From the NCBI RefSeq assembly GCF_005938385.1, contig NZ_VCRA01000017.1, positions 1 through 64,000 on the forward strand: DNA of 64,000 nt. The letters run 5' to 3'. A program made the translations under genes and the position numbers. The notes below the pieces were generated by a model, which was not told where the DNA came from, did no database searches, and saw only the letters and a program-made list of their open reading frames with translations. Within the stretch, counting starts at the first letter, position 1. Each line of letters starts with the position of its first letter. This DNA is from Paenibacillus mesophilus. GTDB taxonomy: Bacteria > Bacillota > Bacilli > Paenibacillales > NBRC-103111. Shown here one piece after another: positions 46,661 through 55,371 of this stretch.

Positions 46661-47512
46661 TTAACGGAAGTAGCGAACAAGATGCTCATATGCTTTCTGA
46701 ATACCGAGCTGCTCTTTCTCGAGACTGCCTTTGAAGTGGTGATCCTCCAATTCAATACAGATGGCGCCTTTGTAGCCGGCACGGTCCAGCCCCTCCGCTA
46801 CTTGATCCCAACGGATCACGCCGTCTCCGGGTATCGTATATCTCCAGAAACCGCCCGAATAGCTGTACTTGACGCCAAATGTCGGAGAGAGGATGCCGGA
46901 GGCGAACCGCTCCTCTGCAAGCATTTGCGTATCTTTGCCATGACAATGGTTCACCCTGTCGCCGAATTCGGACAAAGCGCGCAAATAATCGATGCCGAGC
47001 CATACGAGATGCGAAGGATCGTAATTGAGACCGAAATGCCGGGACGGGACCGCTTCGAACATGGCGCGCCACATCTCGGGCGTGCATCCGATCGTCGGGT
47101 AGTACGGAGCCGGTCCCGGCCAGCCTTCGATTGCGATATAAACTCCTCTCTGCTCCGCATGCTTCACAAGCTCGGGAAACGTGTCCTTCCACAGCTCGAA
47201 CGTTTCGCGGCGGGGCATGGAAAGGTCTTCGGACACGAGGCACATGAACAAAAGGCTCGCTCCGATGGAAGCGATCTCATCAATCTGCCGCTTGATCGCG
47301 ATCGACGCCTCCTCCCGTTTCCGGTCGTCCTTGCTAAGCAGCTCCTTGACTCCTCTGGCATCGACCGAGCCGATCTGCAGTCCGCTGCCGTCGCACAACT
47401 GTTTCATTTCCGGCGTCAACGCTCCGACATCCAGTACTTCAAGTCCGACTTTCGCAGCCCACTGTACCGTATGAGGGAAGCCTTGCGCAGCAAGCTGTCC
47501 GGGTATGCGCAT
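46661..47512 (-). CDS. Sugar phosphate isomerase/epimerase, first gene of the sugar operon
   Basis: A 283-residue TIM-barrel protein of the xylose-isomerase-like family, different from the one at 43962. Metal-ligand segments: GVYIAIEGWPGPAPYYPTIG (Glu), FGLNYDPSHLVWLGIDYLR (Asp and His), DRVNHCHGKDTQMLAEERFA (His) and KGAICIELEDHHFKGSLEKE (Glu). It starts at ATG 47512 with GGAAAATCGGA before; the ribosome site is weak. Forty bases separate it from the HUMPS-type gene. Two different isomerase folds, a dehydrogenase and a HUMPS enzyme in one operon suggest stepwise breakdown of an uncommon sugar or polyol. Confidence 0.85.
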   Translation of the reverse strand: MRIPGQLAAQGFPHTVQWAAKVGLEVLDVGALTPEMKQLCDGSGLQIGSVDARGVKELLSKDDRKREEASIAIKRQIDEIASIGASLLFMCLVSEDLSMPRRETFELWKDTFPELVKHAEQRGVYIAIEGWPGPAPYYPTIGCTPEMWRAMFEAVPSRHFGLNYDPSHLVWLGIDYLRALSEFGDRVNHCHGKDTQMLAEERFASGILSPTFGVKYSYSGGFWRYTIPGDGVIRWDQVAEGLDRAGYKGAICIELEDHHFKGSLEKEQLGIQKAYEHLVRYFR

Positions 47513-47685
47513 TCCGATTTTCCGGCTGATTCGAATCCCATCCTCTCATCGTATCATTCCGGCGTATTCGTCTCCGCTCGCTCGCGTAAGCGTCTGTTTG
47601 CCCATTGCATATGCGGATCCCGCCGAACGTTTGCAGTGTTACCCCTTAAGGGTACGTCTCGATCGTATGCGGAAGTATTATTTTA

Positions 47686-47723
47686 ATGATAAAGTTAATT
47701 TGGTATGTTGTAAAGCGTTTTCT
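47686..47723 (-). promoter_or_regulatory. Promoter with cre-like site for the sugar operon
   Basis: Minus strand TTTACA (47709-47714) and TATCAT (47686-47691) with a 17-bp spacer. Overlapping the -35, AGAAAACGCTTTACA (complement of 47709-47723) resembles a catabolite-responsive element but has one extra base against the usual 14-mer. Promoter likely; CcpA control only suggested. Confidence 0.55.
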
Positions 47724-48031
47724 TGGTAGTCACACATGGTATACGGAAGGATTAGTTCCGTTATTAGCGAAAAGGATACATAAAACCGACGTTTAAGGAA
47801 CTTCCAGTTCCTCTATTGGCTCTAGAACACACCCTATTCGTGACCATTCGCCTATTTAGCGGAACTGGTTGTTCCCTTCTGCCAGTCAAAATGCCACGTT
47901 CGCCACAATAGCGGAACCGACCCTTCCCCTCAGGAAAAATAGCGGAAACCAAACTTCAGTTAGCAATCTGAACCGCCCGATTTCGCCTTTGACCAATGTT
48001 CAGGCCGGCCCGTTTGCATGATTACAAACAG
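47724..48031. other. Intergenic stretch with degenerate repeats
   Basis: Between the sugar operon promoter and the pyr terminator no gene is supported. Several related fragments occur, for example TAGTTCCGTTATTAGCG, TTTAGCGGAACTGG, ATAGCGGAACCGAC and ATAGCGGAAACC. These look like decayed copies of one short dispersed repeat with a TAGCGGAA core. Confidence 0.45.
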
Positions 48032-48059
48032 AAAGACACCAAGAATAACTCCTGGTGTC
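48032..48059 (-). terminator. Terminator of the pyrimidine operon
   Basis: Minus-strand hairpin GACACCA...TGGTGTC followed by TTTCTGTTTG, 30 bp past the pyrE stop. Confidence 0.75.
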
Positions 48060-48088
48060 CCGCCGCTTTCTCCTGATTACCGTTTCGA

Positions 48089-48727
48089 TTAAATTCCGTA
48101 ACCGTCCGGATTCGTCCGCCACGATTTCAGCAGCTCCACGTCTTCTTGAGGGATTTTGCCAAGCTTCAAGGCGACGTCTACAAGCGCCGTGTAGTTGGAG
48201 AGCGAGTCGTACTCGATGTTCGCTTGTCCGAAATTTTGCGCCGCTTTCTCAAGCTGGTAGCTGAAGATAGCGATGACGCCTTGAACGTCGGCGCCCGAAT
48301 CGCGTACGGCCAACGCCGCTTTAACCGAACTGCCGCCCGTGGAGATCAAATCCTCGATCATGACGACCTTTTGCCCCGGCTTCACGACGCCTTCGATTAC
48401 GTTTTCCTTGCCGTGGCCTTTCGCTTTGTCACGCACGTAAATCATCGGCAGGTTCAGCTTCTGGGCGACGAAGGCCGCATGAGGGATACCCCCGGTCGCT
48501 ATGCCTGCAAGAACTTCCGCGTCGGGATACCGCTCGCGAATCATCTCGGCAAAGCCCAGTGCGATCAGATCGCGCACGGAAGGATGGGAGATCGTGATCC
48601 GGTTGTCGCAGTAAATCGGCGATTTCATGCCGGATGTCCACGTAAACGGCTGTCTCGGGCGCAAGCTGACGGCGCCGATCTCAAGCAAAGCTTCGGAAAT
48701 TTGTTCGTCCAAGTATCGCAAAGTCAT
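48089..48727 (-). CDS. pyrE: Orotate phosphoribosyltransferase
   Basis: Converts orotate and PRPP to orotidine monophosphate, step five of pyrimidine synthesis. The 212-residue protein has the PRPP-binding motif VVMIEDLISTGGSSVKAALA, the flexible catalytic loop AKGHGKENVIEG, and an N-terminal SLRPRQPFTWTSGMKSPIYC typical of the Firmicute enzyme. The ATG follows AGGAGAGG by nine bases. It is the last gene of the operon, 15 bp behind pyrF. No separate promoter was seen, so it should be under PyrR attenuation at the operon leader. Confidence 0.95.
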   Translation of the reverse strand: MTLRYLDEQISEALLEIGAVSLRPRQPFTWTSGMKSPIYCDNRITISHPSVRDLIALGFAEMIRERYPDAEVLAGIATGGIPHAAFVAQKLNLPMIYVRDKAKGHGKENVIEGVVKPGQKVVMIEDLISTGGSSVKAALAVRDSGADVQGVIAIFSYQLEKAAQNFGQANIEYDSLSNYTALVDVALKLGKIPQEDVELLKSWRTNPDGYGI

Positions 48728-48742
48728 AGGTTGATCCTCTCC

Positions 48743-49474
48743 TTAACCGGTTATCGATTCGACGATTTGCTCAAGCGCCTGCCGCGGATCGGCGGCAGCC
48801 GTAACCGGACGTCCGATTACGATGTAGTCTGTCCCCTGCGCGAACGCTTCTTGCGGAGTCATGATTCGCGACTGATCGCCGACTGCCGAGCCTGCCGGGC
48901 GTATGCCGGGCGTCACCGTGGCGAACGATTCGCCGCACCGTTCCTTGATCCGCGTCACTTCGAGCGGCGAAGCGACTACGCCGTCCAGGCCGGATTGCTT
49001 CGCAAGCGCGGCATAACGAAGCACCGCCTCATCGATCGGACCGGCTATACCAATCTCGTCGTTCAGCGTCTGCTGGCTCGTGCTGGTCAGATGCGTTACG
49101 CCGATCAGCAGCGGCTTGGCTGCGCCCGGCCTTCCCGACATCGCCTGCTCGACGCCTTCGCGCGCCGCTTCCATCATCGCCCGTCCGCCTGCGGCGTGTA
49201 CGTTGAACATGTCTACGCCGAGACGGGTTACGCTGGCCGATCCGCCTTTTACCGTGTTCGGAATGTCATGAAGCTTCAAGTCGAGAAATACGTTATAGCC
49301 CGCTTCCTTCAGCTTGAGGACGAACTGCGGCCCCGCCGCGTAGAACAGCTCCATTCCTACCTTCATGTAGCAAGGAATGCCTTCCAGCTGCTTGAGCAGA
49401 CGTTCCGCCCCAACCGAATCGGGAAAATCGAGAGCGACGATGATCCGCTCCACCGGACTGCTTGTCGTTTTCAT
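48743..49474 (-). CDS. pyrF: Orotidine 5'-phosphate decarboxylase
   Basis: Makes UMP from OMP, the final step of the pathway. The 243-residue TIM barrel carries the catalytic D-x-K-x-x-D region in VFLDLKLHDIPNTVKGGSAS, substrate contacts in VTPGIRPAGSAVGDQSRIMT and YIVIGRPVTAAADP. Length and motifs are normal for Bacillus-type PyrF. AGGAGGG precedes the ATG. A 109-bp spacer with a long hairpin separates it from carB, where Bacillus has pyrK and pyrD instead. Confidence 0.95.
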   Translation of the reverse strand: MKTTSSPVERIIVALDFPDSVGAERLLKQLEGIPCYMKVGMELFYAAGPQFVLKLKEAGYNVFLDLKLHDIPNTVKGGSASVTRLGVDMFNVHAAGGRAMMEAAREGVEQAMSGRPGAAKPLLIGVTHLTSTSQQTLNDEIGIAGPIDEAVLRYAALAKQSGLDGVVASPLEVTRIKERCGESFATVTPGIRPAGSAVGDQSRIMTPQEAFAQGTDYIVIGRPVTAAADPRQALEQIVESITG

Positions 49475-49513
49475 AGGCTGAAGCCCTCCTAAACGGGTTT
49501 ATGGTCATATGAC

Positions 49514-49553
49514 AGCCGGTCTCCGACATGCATGCTTTGTCGGAAAACCGGCT
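49514..49553 (-). other. Hairpin between carB and pyrF
   Basis: Two nested stems, AGCCGGT/ACCGGCT (49514-49520 with 49547-49553) and CCGACA/TGTCGG (49523-49528 with 49538-49543). There is no T-run on the minus strand, so it is not a normal terminator. It could be an mRNA processing or stability element within the operon. Confidence 0.55.
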
Positions 49554-49582
49554 TCATGAAGTTCACACTATTCTTTTGCGAG

Positions 49583-52500
49583 TTACTTCCCGGCCGCAGT
49601 GAGCCCGGACGGCATCGCGCGCGACGAGAAGTTGATCGTATTGAGTACATGCAGCAAGGCGCGTACCGTATCGAGCGATGTCATACAGACGACGCCGTTC
49701 TCGACCGCTTCGCGGCGGATGCGGAAGCCGTCGCGCTCCGGCGTTTTGCCCTTCGTCAGCGTGTTGACGACGAAGTGCGCCTCGCCGTTGCGGATCAGGT
49801 CGAGAATGTTCGGCGAGCCTTCGCTCAGCTTGTTGACGCGTTCCACGCGCAAGCCGGCTTTCTCCAGCGCGTCGGCCGTACCGCCTGTAGCGACGATTTT
49901 GTAGCCCAGATCGTAAAACCCGCGGAACAGCTCGATCGCTTCTTCTTTATCTTTGTCGGCAATCGTCGCGATCAACGCGCCGGTCGGCGGAATTTTCATG
50001 CCGGAGCCGATAAAGCCTTTGTATAGCGCCTTGGCGAAATTCAGATCCCGGCCCATGACTTCGCCGGTGGATTTCATTTCCGGACCGAGCGTAGGCTCTA
50101 CGCGGCGCAGCTTGGCGAAGGAGAATACCGGAACTTTGACGGAAACATGGTCGTCTTCCGGCCACAGCCCGTTCTCGTAGCCCATATCCGCCAGCTTCTG
50201 GCCCATAATGACGCGAGTCGCGACATTCGCCATCGGAACGTTCGTCACTTTGCTCAAGAACGGAACGGTCCGGGACGAACGCGGGTTGACTTCGATTACG
50301 TACACTTCGTCTTTGTAGATGACGAATTGGATGTTGACAAGACCGACCACTTCGAGCGCGCGGGCGATTTTGATCGTAATGTCGACGATTTTCTGCTTCA
50401 GCTCTTCGGAGATCGTCTGCGGCGGGTACACCGAGATCGAGTCACCGGAGTGGACGCCGGCGCGTTCCACATGTTCCATAATACCTGGAATGAGGACCGT
50501 TTCCTTGTCGCAGATTGCGTCGACTTCCACTTCTTTACCGAGCATATAACGGTCGATCAGAACCGGATGCTCCGGATTGATTTTGACCGCGTACTCCATG
50601 TAGCTGAGCAGCTCGGAATCGGAATAGACGATTTCCATGGCGCGTCCGCCGAGCACGTAAGAAGGCCGGACGAGAACCGGATAACCGAATTGCGAAGCCG
50701 TGCCGACCGCTTGGTCCACCGAGGTGACCGTACCGCCCGGAGGCTGGGCCACGTTCAGCTCGCGCAGCAGCGCTTCGAATTTTTTGCGGTCTTCGGCCGT
50801 GTCGATGCTTTCCAAGCTGCTGCCGAGAATGCGGACGCCCGCTTTGGTCAGCGGAGCCGCCAGGTTGATTGCCGTCTGGCCGCCGAATTGGACGATAACT
50901 CCGATCGGCTTCTCCCGCTCGATGACGTTCATGACGTCTTCGAAGAACAGCGGTTCGAAGTACAGTCGATCGGATGTGCTGAAGTCGGTCGAAACCGTCT
51001 CCGGGTTATTGTTAATGATGACCGCTTCATAACCGGCCGCTTGGATTGCCCATACCGCATGAACCGTCGAATAATCGAATTCGATCCCTTGTCCGATCCG
51101 GATCGGTCCGGAGCCGAGAACGACGACCTTCTCCTTGCTCGTTTCCAGTACCTCGTCTTCGGTTTCGTAGGTCGAGTAGTAGTAAGGCGTGGTCGCTTCG
51201 AACTCGGCCGCGCACGTATCTACCATTTTGTATACCGGTTTAATATTTTGCTGCAAACGGTAGGTGCGGACGTCCGCTTCCATCGTAAAGGAGTCGGCTC
51301 CGGCCAGCGTGCGGATTTCGGCGATAGCGCGGTCGGTGAAGCCTTTGCGCTTCGCTTCGAGCAGCAATTCATTCGTCAGCTCGCCCTCAAGCTCGGATTC
51401 GAACTGAAGCAGTCCTTCCAGCTTGCCGAGGAACCACCAGTCGATGTTGGTCAAGTCCTGGATTTGCTGAAGCGTGTAGCCTCTGCGATACGCTTCGGCG
51501 ATCAGGAACAGCCGTTCGTCGTCCGGCTTGCGCAGACGCGTTTCCAGCGTTTCCGTATCGAGCAGGTCGGTGCCTTTCAAGAACAGGCGGTGTACGCCGA
51601 TTTCGAGCGAGCGGATCGCTTTATGAATCGATTCCTCGAACGTGCGGCCGATAGCCATAACTTCGCCGGTCGCTTTCATTTGAGTGCCGAGCTTGCGGTT
51701 GGCGCTCGTGAATTTGTCGAACGGCCAGCGCGGTATTTTCGATACGATATAGTCGAGAGTAGGCTCGAAGCAAGCGTAGGTTTGTCCGGTAACCGGGTTT
51801 ACGAGCTCGTCGAGCGTGTAGCCGATGGCGATTTTGGCCGCCATCTTGGCGATCGGATAACCGGTCGCTTTCGAAGCGAGCGCCGAAGAGCGGCTTACGC
51901 GCGGATTTACTTCGATTACGTAATATTGGAAGCTGTGCGGGTCCAGCGCGAACTGCACGTTGCAGCCGCCCTCGATGTTCAGTGCACGGATAATTTTCAG
52001 CGATGCCGAACGAAGCATTTGGTATTCGCGGTCGGAGAGCGTCTGGCTAGGCGCTACGACGATACTGTCGCCCGTATGAACGCCTACCGGATCGAAGTTT
52101 TCCATGTTGCAGACGACGATACAGTTGTCGTTCGCGTCGCGCATGACTTCGTATTCGACTTCCTTCATGCCCGCGATGCTGCGCTCTACTAGACATTGGC
52201 CGATCGGGCTATAGCGAAGACCGGAAGCAACGATATCGACGAGTTCCTCTTCGGTGTTGCAAATGCCGCCGCCCGTACCGCCAAGCGTGTAAGCCGGACG
52301 TACGATAATCGGGTAGCCGATCTCGTTGGCGAAATCTACCGCTTGCGGAACCGTCGTAACGATAACGCTCGCCGGTACCGGCTGCTCGAGCTCGCGCATC
52401 AGGTCGCGGAACAGGTCGCGGTCTTCCGCTTTCTCGATCGATGTGAGCTGCGTACCGAGCAGCTTGACGTTTTCTTTCTCGAGCACTCCCGCCTTCGCCA

Positions 52501-52804
52501 AAGCGACCGCCATGTTCAAGCCGGTTTGCCCGCCGAGCGTCGGCAGCAAGCCGTCCGGCTTCTCTTGGCGAATGATTTGCGAGACGAATTCCAGCGTAAT
52601 CGGTTCGATGTATACTTTGTCGGCCATGTTCGTGTCGGTCATGATCGTGGCCGGGTTGCTGTTGATGAGGACAACTTCCATGCCTTCTTCTTTCAATGCT
52701 TCGCACGCTTGCGTTCCGGCATAGTCGAACTCTGCGGCCTGACCGATGACGATCGGTCCGGAGCCGATGACGAGTATTTTTTTCAACGCTTTATTTTTTG
52801 GCAT
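49583..52804 (-). CDS. carB: Carbamoyl-phosphate synthase large subunit
   Basis: Makes carbamoyl phosphate from bicarbonate, ATP and ammonia delivered by CarA. The 1073-residue protein shows two homologous ATP-grasp halves: first half MPKNKALKKILVIGSGPIVI and GCNVQFALDPHSFQYYVIEV with NPRVSRSSALASKATGYPIA; second half VVVLGSGPIRIGQGIEFDYS and LVNIQFVIYKDEVYVIEVNP. The C-terminus is the MGS-like allosteric domain (GYKIVATGGTADALEKAGLR). AAAGGGG precedes the ATG. It overlaps carA by 14 bp. The allosteric domain implies UMP or PRPP control as in Bacillus PyrAB. Confidence 0.96.
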   Translation of the reverse strand: MPKNKALKKILVIGSGPIVIGQAAEFDYAGTQACEALKEEGMEVVLINSNPATIMTDTNMADKVYIEPITLEFVSQIIRQEKPDGLLPTLGGQTGLNMAVALAKAGVLEKENVKLLGTQLTSIEKAEDRDLFRDLMRELEQPVPASVIVTTVPQAVDFANEIGYPIIVRPAYTLGGTGGGICNTEEELVDIVASGLRYSPIGQCLVERSIAGMKEVEYEVMRDANDNCIVVCNMENFDPVGVHTGDSIVVAPSQTLSDREYQMLRSASLKIIRALNIEGGCNVQFALDPHSFQYYVIEVNPRVSRSSALASKATGYPIAKMAAKIAIGYTLDELVNPVTGQTYACFEPTLDYIVSKIPRWPFDKFTSANRKLGTQMKATGEVMAIGRTFEESIHKAIRSLEIGVHRLFLKGTDLLDTETLETRLRKPDDERLFLIAEAYRRGYTLQQIQDLTNIDWWFLGKLEGLLQFESELEGELTNELLLEAKRKGFTDRAIAEIRTLAGADSFTMEADVRTYRLQQNIKPVYKMVDTCAAEFEATTPYYYSTYETEDEVLETSKEKVVVLGSGPIRIGQGIEFDYSTVHAVWAIQAAGYEAVIINNNPETVSTDFSTSDRLYFEPLFFEDVMNVIEREKPIGVIVQFGGQTAINLAAPLTKAGVRILGSSLESIDTAEDRKKFEALLRELNVAQPPGGTVTSVDQAVGTASQFGYPVLVRPSYVLGGRAMEIVYSDSELLSYMEYAVKINPEHPVLIDRYMLGKEVEVDAICDKETVLIPGIMEHVERAGVHSGDSISVYPPQTISEELKQKIVDITIKIARALEVVGLVNIQFVIYKDEVYVIEVNPRSSRTVPFLSKVTNVPMANVATRVIMGQKLADMGYENGLWPEDDHVSVKVPVFSFAKLRRVEPTLGPEMKSTGEVMGRDLNFAKALYKGFIGSGMKIPPTGALIATIADKDKEEAIELFRGFYDLGYKIVATGGTADALEKAGLRVERVNKLSEGSPNILDLIRNGEAHFVVNTLTKGKTPERDGFRIRREAVENGVVCMTSLDTVRALLHVLNTINFSSRAMPSGLTAAGK

Positions 52805-53960
52805 ATGCGAGTTCCCCTTTCCGTTGCGATGCGGCCGAACCTCCGCGCGCAGCTACGATTTCGGCTTGTCTCGGCGCGCGGGGATTTTGTTCCTTGAAGC
52901 TGTGGATCATCGTGATGAAGTCGTCGAACAAGTAGCTCGAGTCGAACGGTCCCGGGGCCGCTTCGGGATGGTACTGCACCGAGAAAGCCGGGTGTGTTTT
53001 ATGCTTCAAGCCTTCAATCGTTTTGTCGTTGTTGTTGATATGCGTCACGATCAAATCGGTTCCGGCGATCGATTCTTCCTTTACCGTATACCCGTGGTTT
53101 TGCGATGTAATGTAGCAGCGGTTGGAGATCAAGTCCTTGACCGGGTGGTTGCCTCCGCGGTGACCGAACTTCAGCTTCTCCGTATCGGCGCCGCAAGCGA
53201 GCGCGAACAGCTGGTGGCCGAGGCAAATGCCGAAGATCGGATATTCGCCGAGCAGCTCGGCGATCATGGCCGCTGCATGCGGAACGTCCTTCGGATCCCC
53301 AGGGCCGTTCGAGAGCAGAATGCCGTCCGGATTCAGGCGGCGGATCTGATCGGCGGTCGCATCTTGAGGGACGACGACGACGTCGCAGCCGCGTTTCGTC
53401 AAATCGCGGATAATGCCGCTCTTCGCACCGTAGTCAACGAGCACGACGCGTTCCTTCGTTCCCGGGCAGCCAAATACGCTCTTGGTGGAGACGCGGGATA
53501 CTTGGTCGGTAATAAGGCGGGTTGCTTTCAATTGCTCCAGCATCTCTTCCACCGGCCGGTTCGAAGTGGTGATCATCCCTTTCATGACGCCGTGATGGCG
53601 GATGATCCGGGTCAGCATGCGGGTGTCGATGCCGCTGATGCCGACGATGCCGTATTCTTTCAGCAGGCTGTCGATCGTGTACTGGGTGCGCCAGTTGCTC
53701 GGCACCTCTTCATGCTCGCGTACGACGAAGCCGTGGATGAACGGGCGGATCGATTCGAAATCGTCTCTCGTAATCCCGTAGTTGCCAATGAGCGGATACG
53801 TCATCGTAACGATTTGTCCGCAGTAGGACGGATCGGACAACACTTCCTGATAACCGGTCATTCCGGTATTGAACACCACTTCGCCGGTCGATTCGCCTTC
53901 GCTGCCGAATGCCTTGCCCGTGAAAAGCGTGCCGTCTTCCAATAACAATCTTGCTTGCAT
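52791..53960 (-). CDS. carA: Carbamoyl-phosphate synthase small (glutamine amidotransferase) subunit
   Basis: Hydrolyses glutamine and channels ammonia to CarB. The 389-residue protein has the N-terminal CPSase small domain (MQARLLLEDGTLFTGKAFGS) and a class I amidotransferase domain: nucleophile Cys in FGICLGHQLFALACGADTEK and the His-Glu pair in FSVQYHPEAAPGPFDSSYLF. The start is ATG 53960, ten bases after GGAGG; an ATG three codons earlier is too close to that site. It ends in a longer tail than Bacillus PyrAA (QAEIVAARGGSAASQRKGEL). pyrC lies 90 bp upstream. Confidence 0.95.
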   Translation of the reverse strand: MQARLLLEDGTLFTGKAFGSEGESTGEVVFNTGMTGYQEVLSDPSYCGQIVTMTYPLIGNYGITRDDFESIRPFIHGFVVREHEEVPSNWRTQYTIDSLLKEYGIVGISGIDTRMLTRIIRHHGVMKGMITTSNRPVEEMLEQLKATRLITDQVSRVSTKSVFGCPGTKERVVLVDYGAKSGIIRDLTKRGCDVVVVPQDATADQIRRLNPDGILLSNGPGDPKDVPHAAAMIAELLGEYPIFGICLGHQLFALACGADTEKLKFGHRGGNHPVKDLISNRCYITSQNHGYTVKEESIAGTDLIVTHINNNDKTIEGLKHKTHPAFSVQYHPEAAPGPFDSSYLFDDFITMIHSFKEQNPRAPRQAEIVAARGGSAASQRKGELAYAKK

Positions 53961-54050
53961 CCTTTTCATTCCTCCAATCGATTTGCTGCCAGTGGCGTTA
54001 CTTCGGTGTCTAAAACGCTTCTCATGCTCTGTCATCTATTCTATCGGAGG

Positions 54051-55340
54051 TTATTCGCTCCATACCGTCTTGCCGGCCACCATCGTGAGCGACGGCCAGC
54101 CGAACAGCTTCCAGCCCGTGAAAGGCGTATTGCGTCCTTTGCTCAAAAACTGCGCCGGATCGACCGCTTTTTCCGTCTCCAGATCGACTAGCGTCAAGTC
54201 CGCTTCCCGTCCGACCTCGAGAACGCCCCAAGGCAGTCCGAACAGCTCGGCCGGCTTCGACGTCATCCGGTCCAGCAGGAATTCGAGCGTCCAGCGTCCG
54301 GTACGTACGAATTTGGTATACAGCAGCGGGAACGCCGTCTCGAAGCCGACGATGCCGAACGGTGCCATCTGTACGCCGCGCGCCTTCTCTTCCTCGCTGT
54401 GCGGCGCATGGTCGGTCACGATAATGTCGATCGTGCCGTCCTCTAGACCGGCGATTACCGCCTCGACATCTTTCGGCGTTCGGAGCGGCGGGTTCATTTT
54501 CCAGTTCGCGTCCATCCCCGGAATGTCTTCATCGGACAGCAGCAGATGGTGCGGGCAAACCTCGGAAGTCACTTTGATGCCGAACTGCTTGCCGTGCCGG
54601 ATCAGCCTCACCGACTGCTCGGCGCTGACATGGCATACGTGGTAGTGGACGCCGGTCGCTTCCGCGAGCAGAATATCCCGGCCGACGTGGATCGCTTCCG
54701 ACTCGTTCGGAATTCCTTTCAGACCGTTCTTGCGGGCGAACTCGCCGTCCGTGAACGCTCCGCCCTCGACAAGCGTATTATCTTCGCAGTGGGCGATAAC
54801 CGTCATATTCATCGATGCCGCCAGCGCCATCGCGTCTTTCATCATCTGCGCGCTCTGCACGCCGACTCCGTCGTCCGTGAATCCGACGACGCCCGCTTCC
54901 TTCAGCGCGGAGAAATCGGTCAGCTCGCGGCCGAGCTGGTTTTTCGTAATGCACCCGTAAGGGAGCACCCGTACGATACCTTCGGTCTCCGCCTTGTCCA
55001 GCACGTAGTTGACCGTTTCAACCTTGTCGATGACCGGTCTCGTGTTCGGCATGCAGGCGATCGTCGTATACCCGCCGCGGGCTGCCGAACGCGTTCCCGT
55101 CGCGATCGTTTCCTTATATTCGAAGCCCGGCTCGCGCAAATGGACGTGCATATCGATAAACCCGGCCGAGACCAGCTTGCCGGCGGCATCGATCGTCTCA
55201 TGGCCGCTCGTGTCCGGCGCTCCTTCGGCTGCGTCGTCGCGAATCGCCGCGATTTTGCCGTCTTCGATCAGCAGATGCTTTTTCTCCAGCCGGTTTTGGC
55301 CCCGCACCGGTACGCTTCCGTTTATAATCCAAGTTCCCAT
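54051..55340 (-). CDS. pyrC: Dihydroorotase
   Basis: Zinc amidohydrolase closing carbamoyl-aspartate to dihydroorotate. The 429-residue class I protein shows the metal motif DMHVHLREPGFEYKETIATG, a second metal region HCEDNTLVEGGAFTDGEFAR, HYHVCHVSAEQSVRLI, and the Asp in IDIIVTDHAPHSEEEKARG. ATG 55340 follows GGAGG by six bases; the longer upstream frame overlaps the pyrB end. The 31-bp distance to pyrB fits a single transcript. Confidence 0.95.
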   Translation of the reverse strand: MGTWIINGSVPVRGQNRLEKKHLLIEDGKIAAIRDDAAEGAPDTSGHETIDAAGKLVSAGFIDMHVHLREPGFEYKETIATGTRSAARGGYTTIACMPNTRPVIDKVETVNYVLDKAETEGIVRVLPYGCITKNQLGRELTDFSALKEAGVVGFTDDGVGVQSAQMMKDAMALAASMNMTVIAHCEDNTLVEGGAFTDGEFARKNGLKGIPNESEAIHVGRDILLAEATGVHYHVCHVSAEQSVRLIRHGKQFGIKVTSEVCPHHLLLSDEDIPGMDANWKMNPPLRTPKDVEAVIAGLEDGTIDIIVTDHAPHSEEEKARGVQMAPFGIVGFETAFPLLYTKFVRTGRWTLEFLLDRMTSKPAELFGLPWGVLEVGREADLTLVDLETEKAVDPAQFLSKGRNTPFTGWKLFGWPSLTMVAGKTVWSE

Positions 55341-55371
55341 GGTTCGCCTCCTGCAATTGATCGGTTTGTCC

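Noticed and set aside
50147..52192. 681-codon open frame on the plus strand
   Set aside because: It is antisense to carB, a clear CPSase gene. The product is Arg/Asp/Phe-rich without motifs and has no ribosome site; it is a shadow caused by GC-rich codon use.
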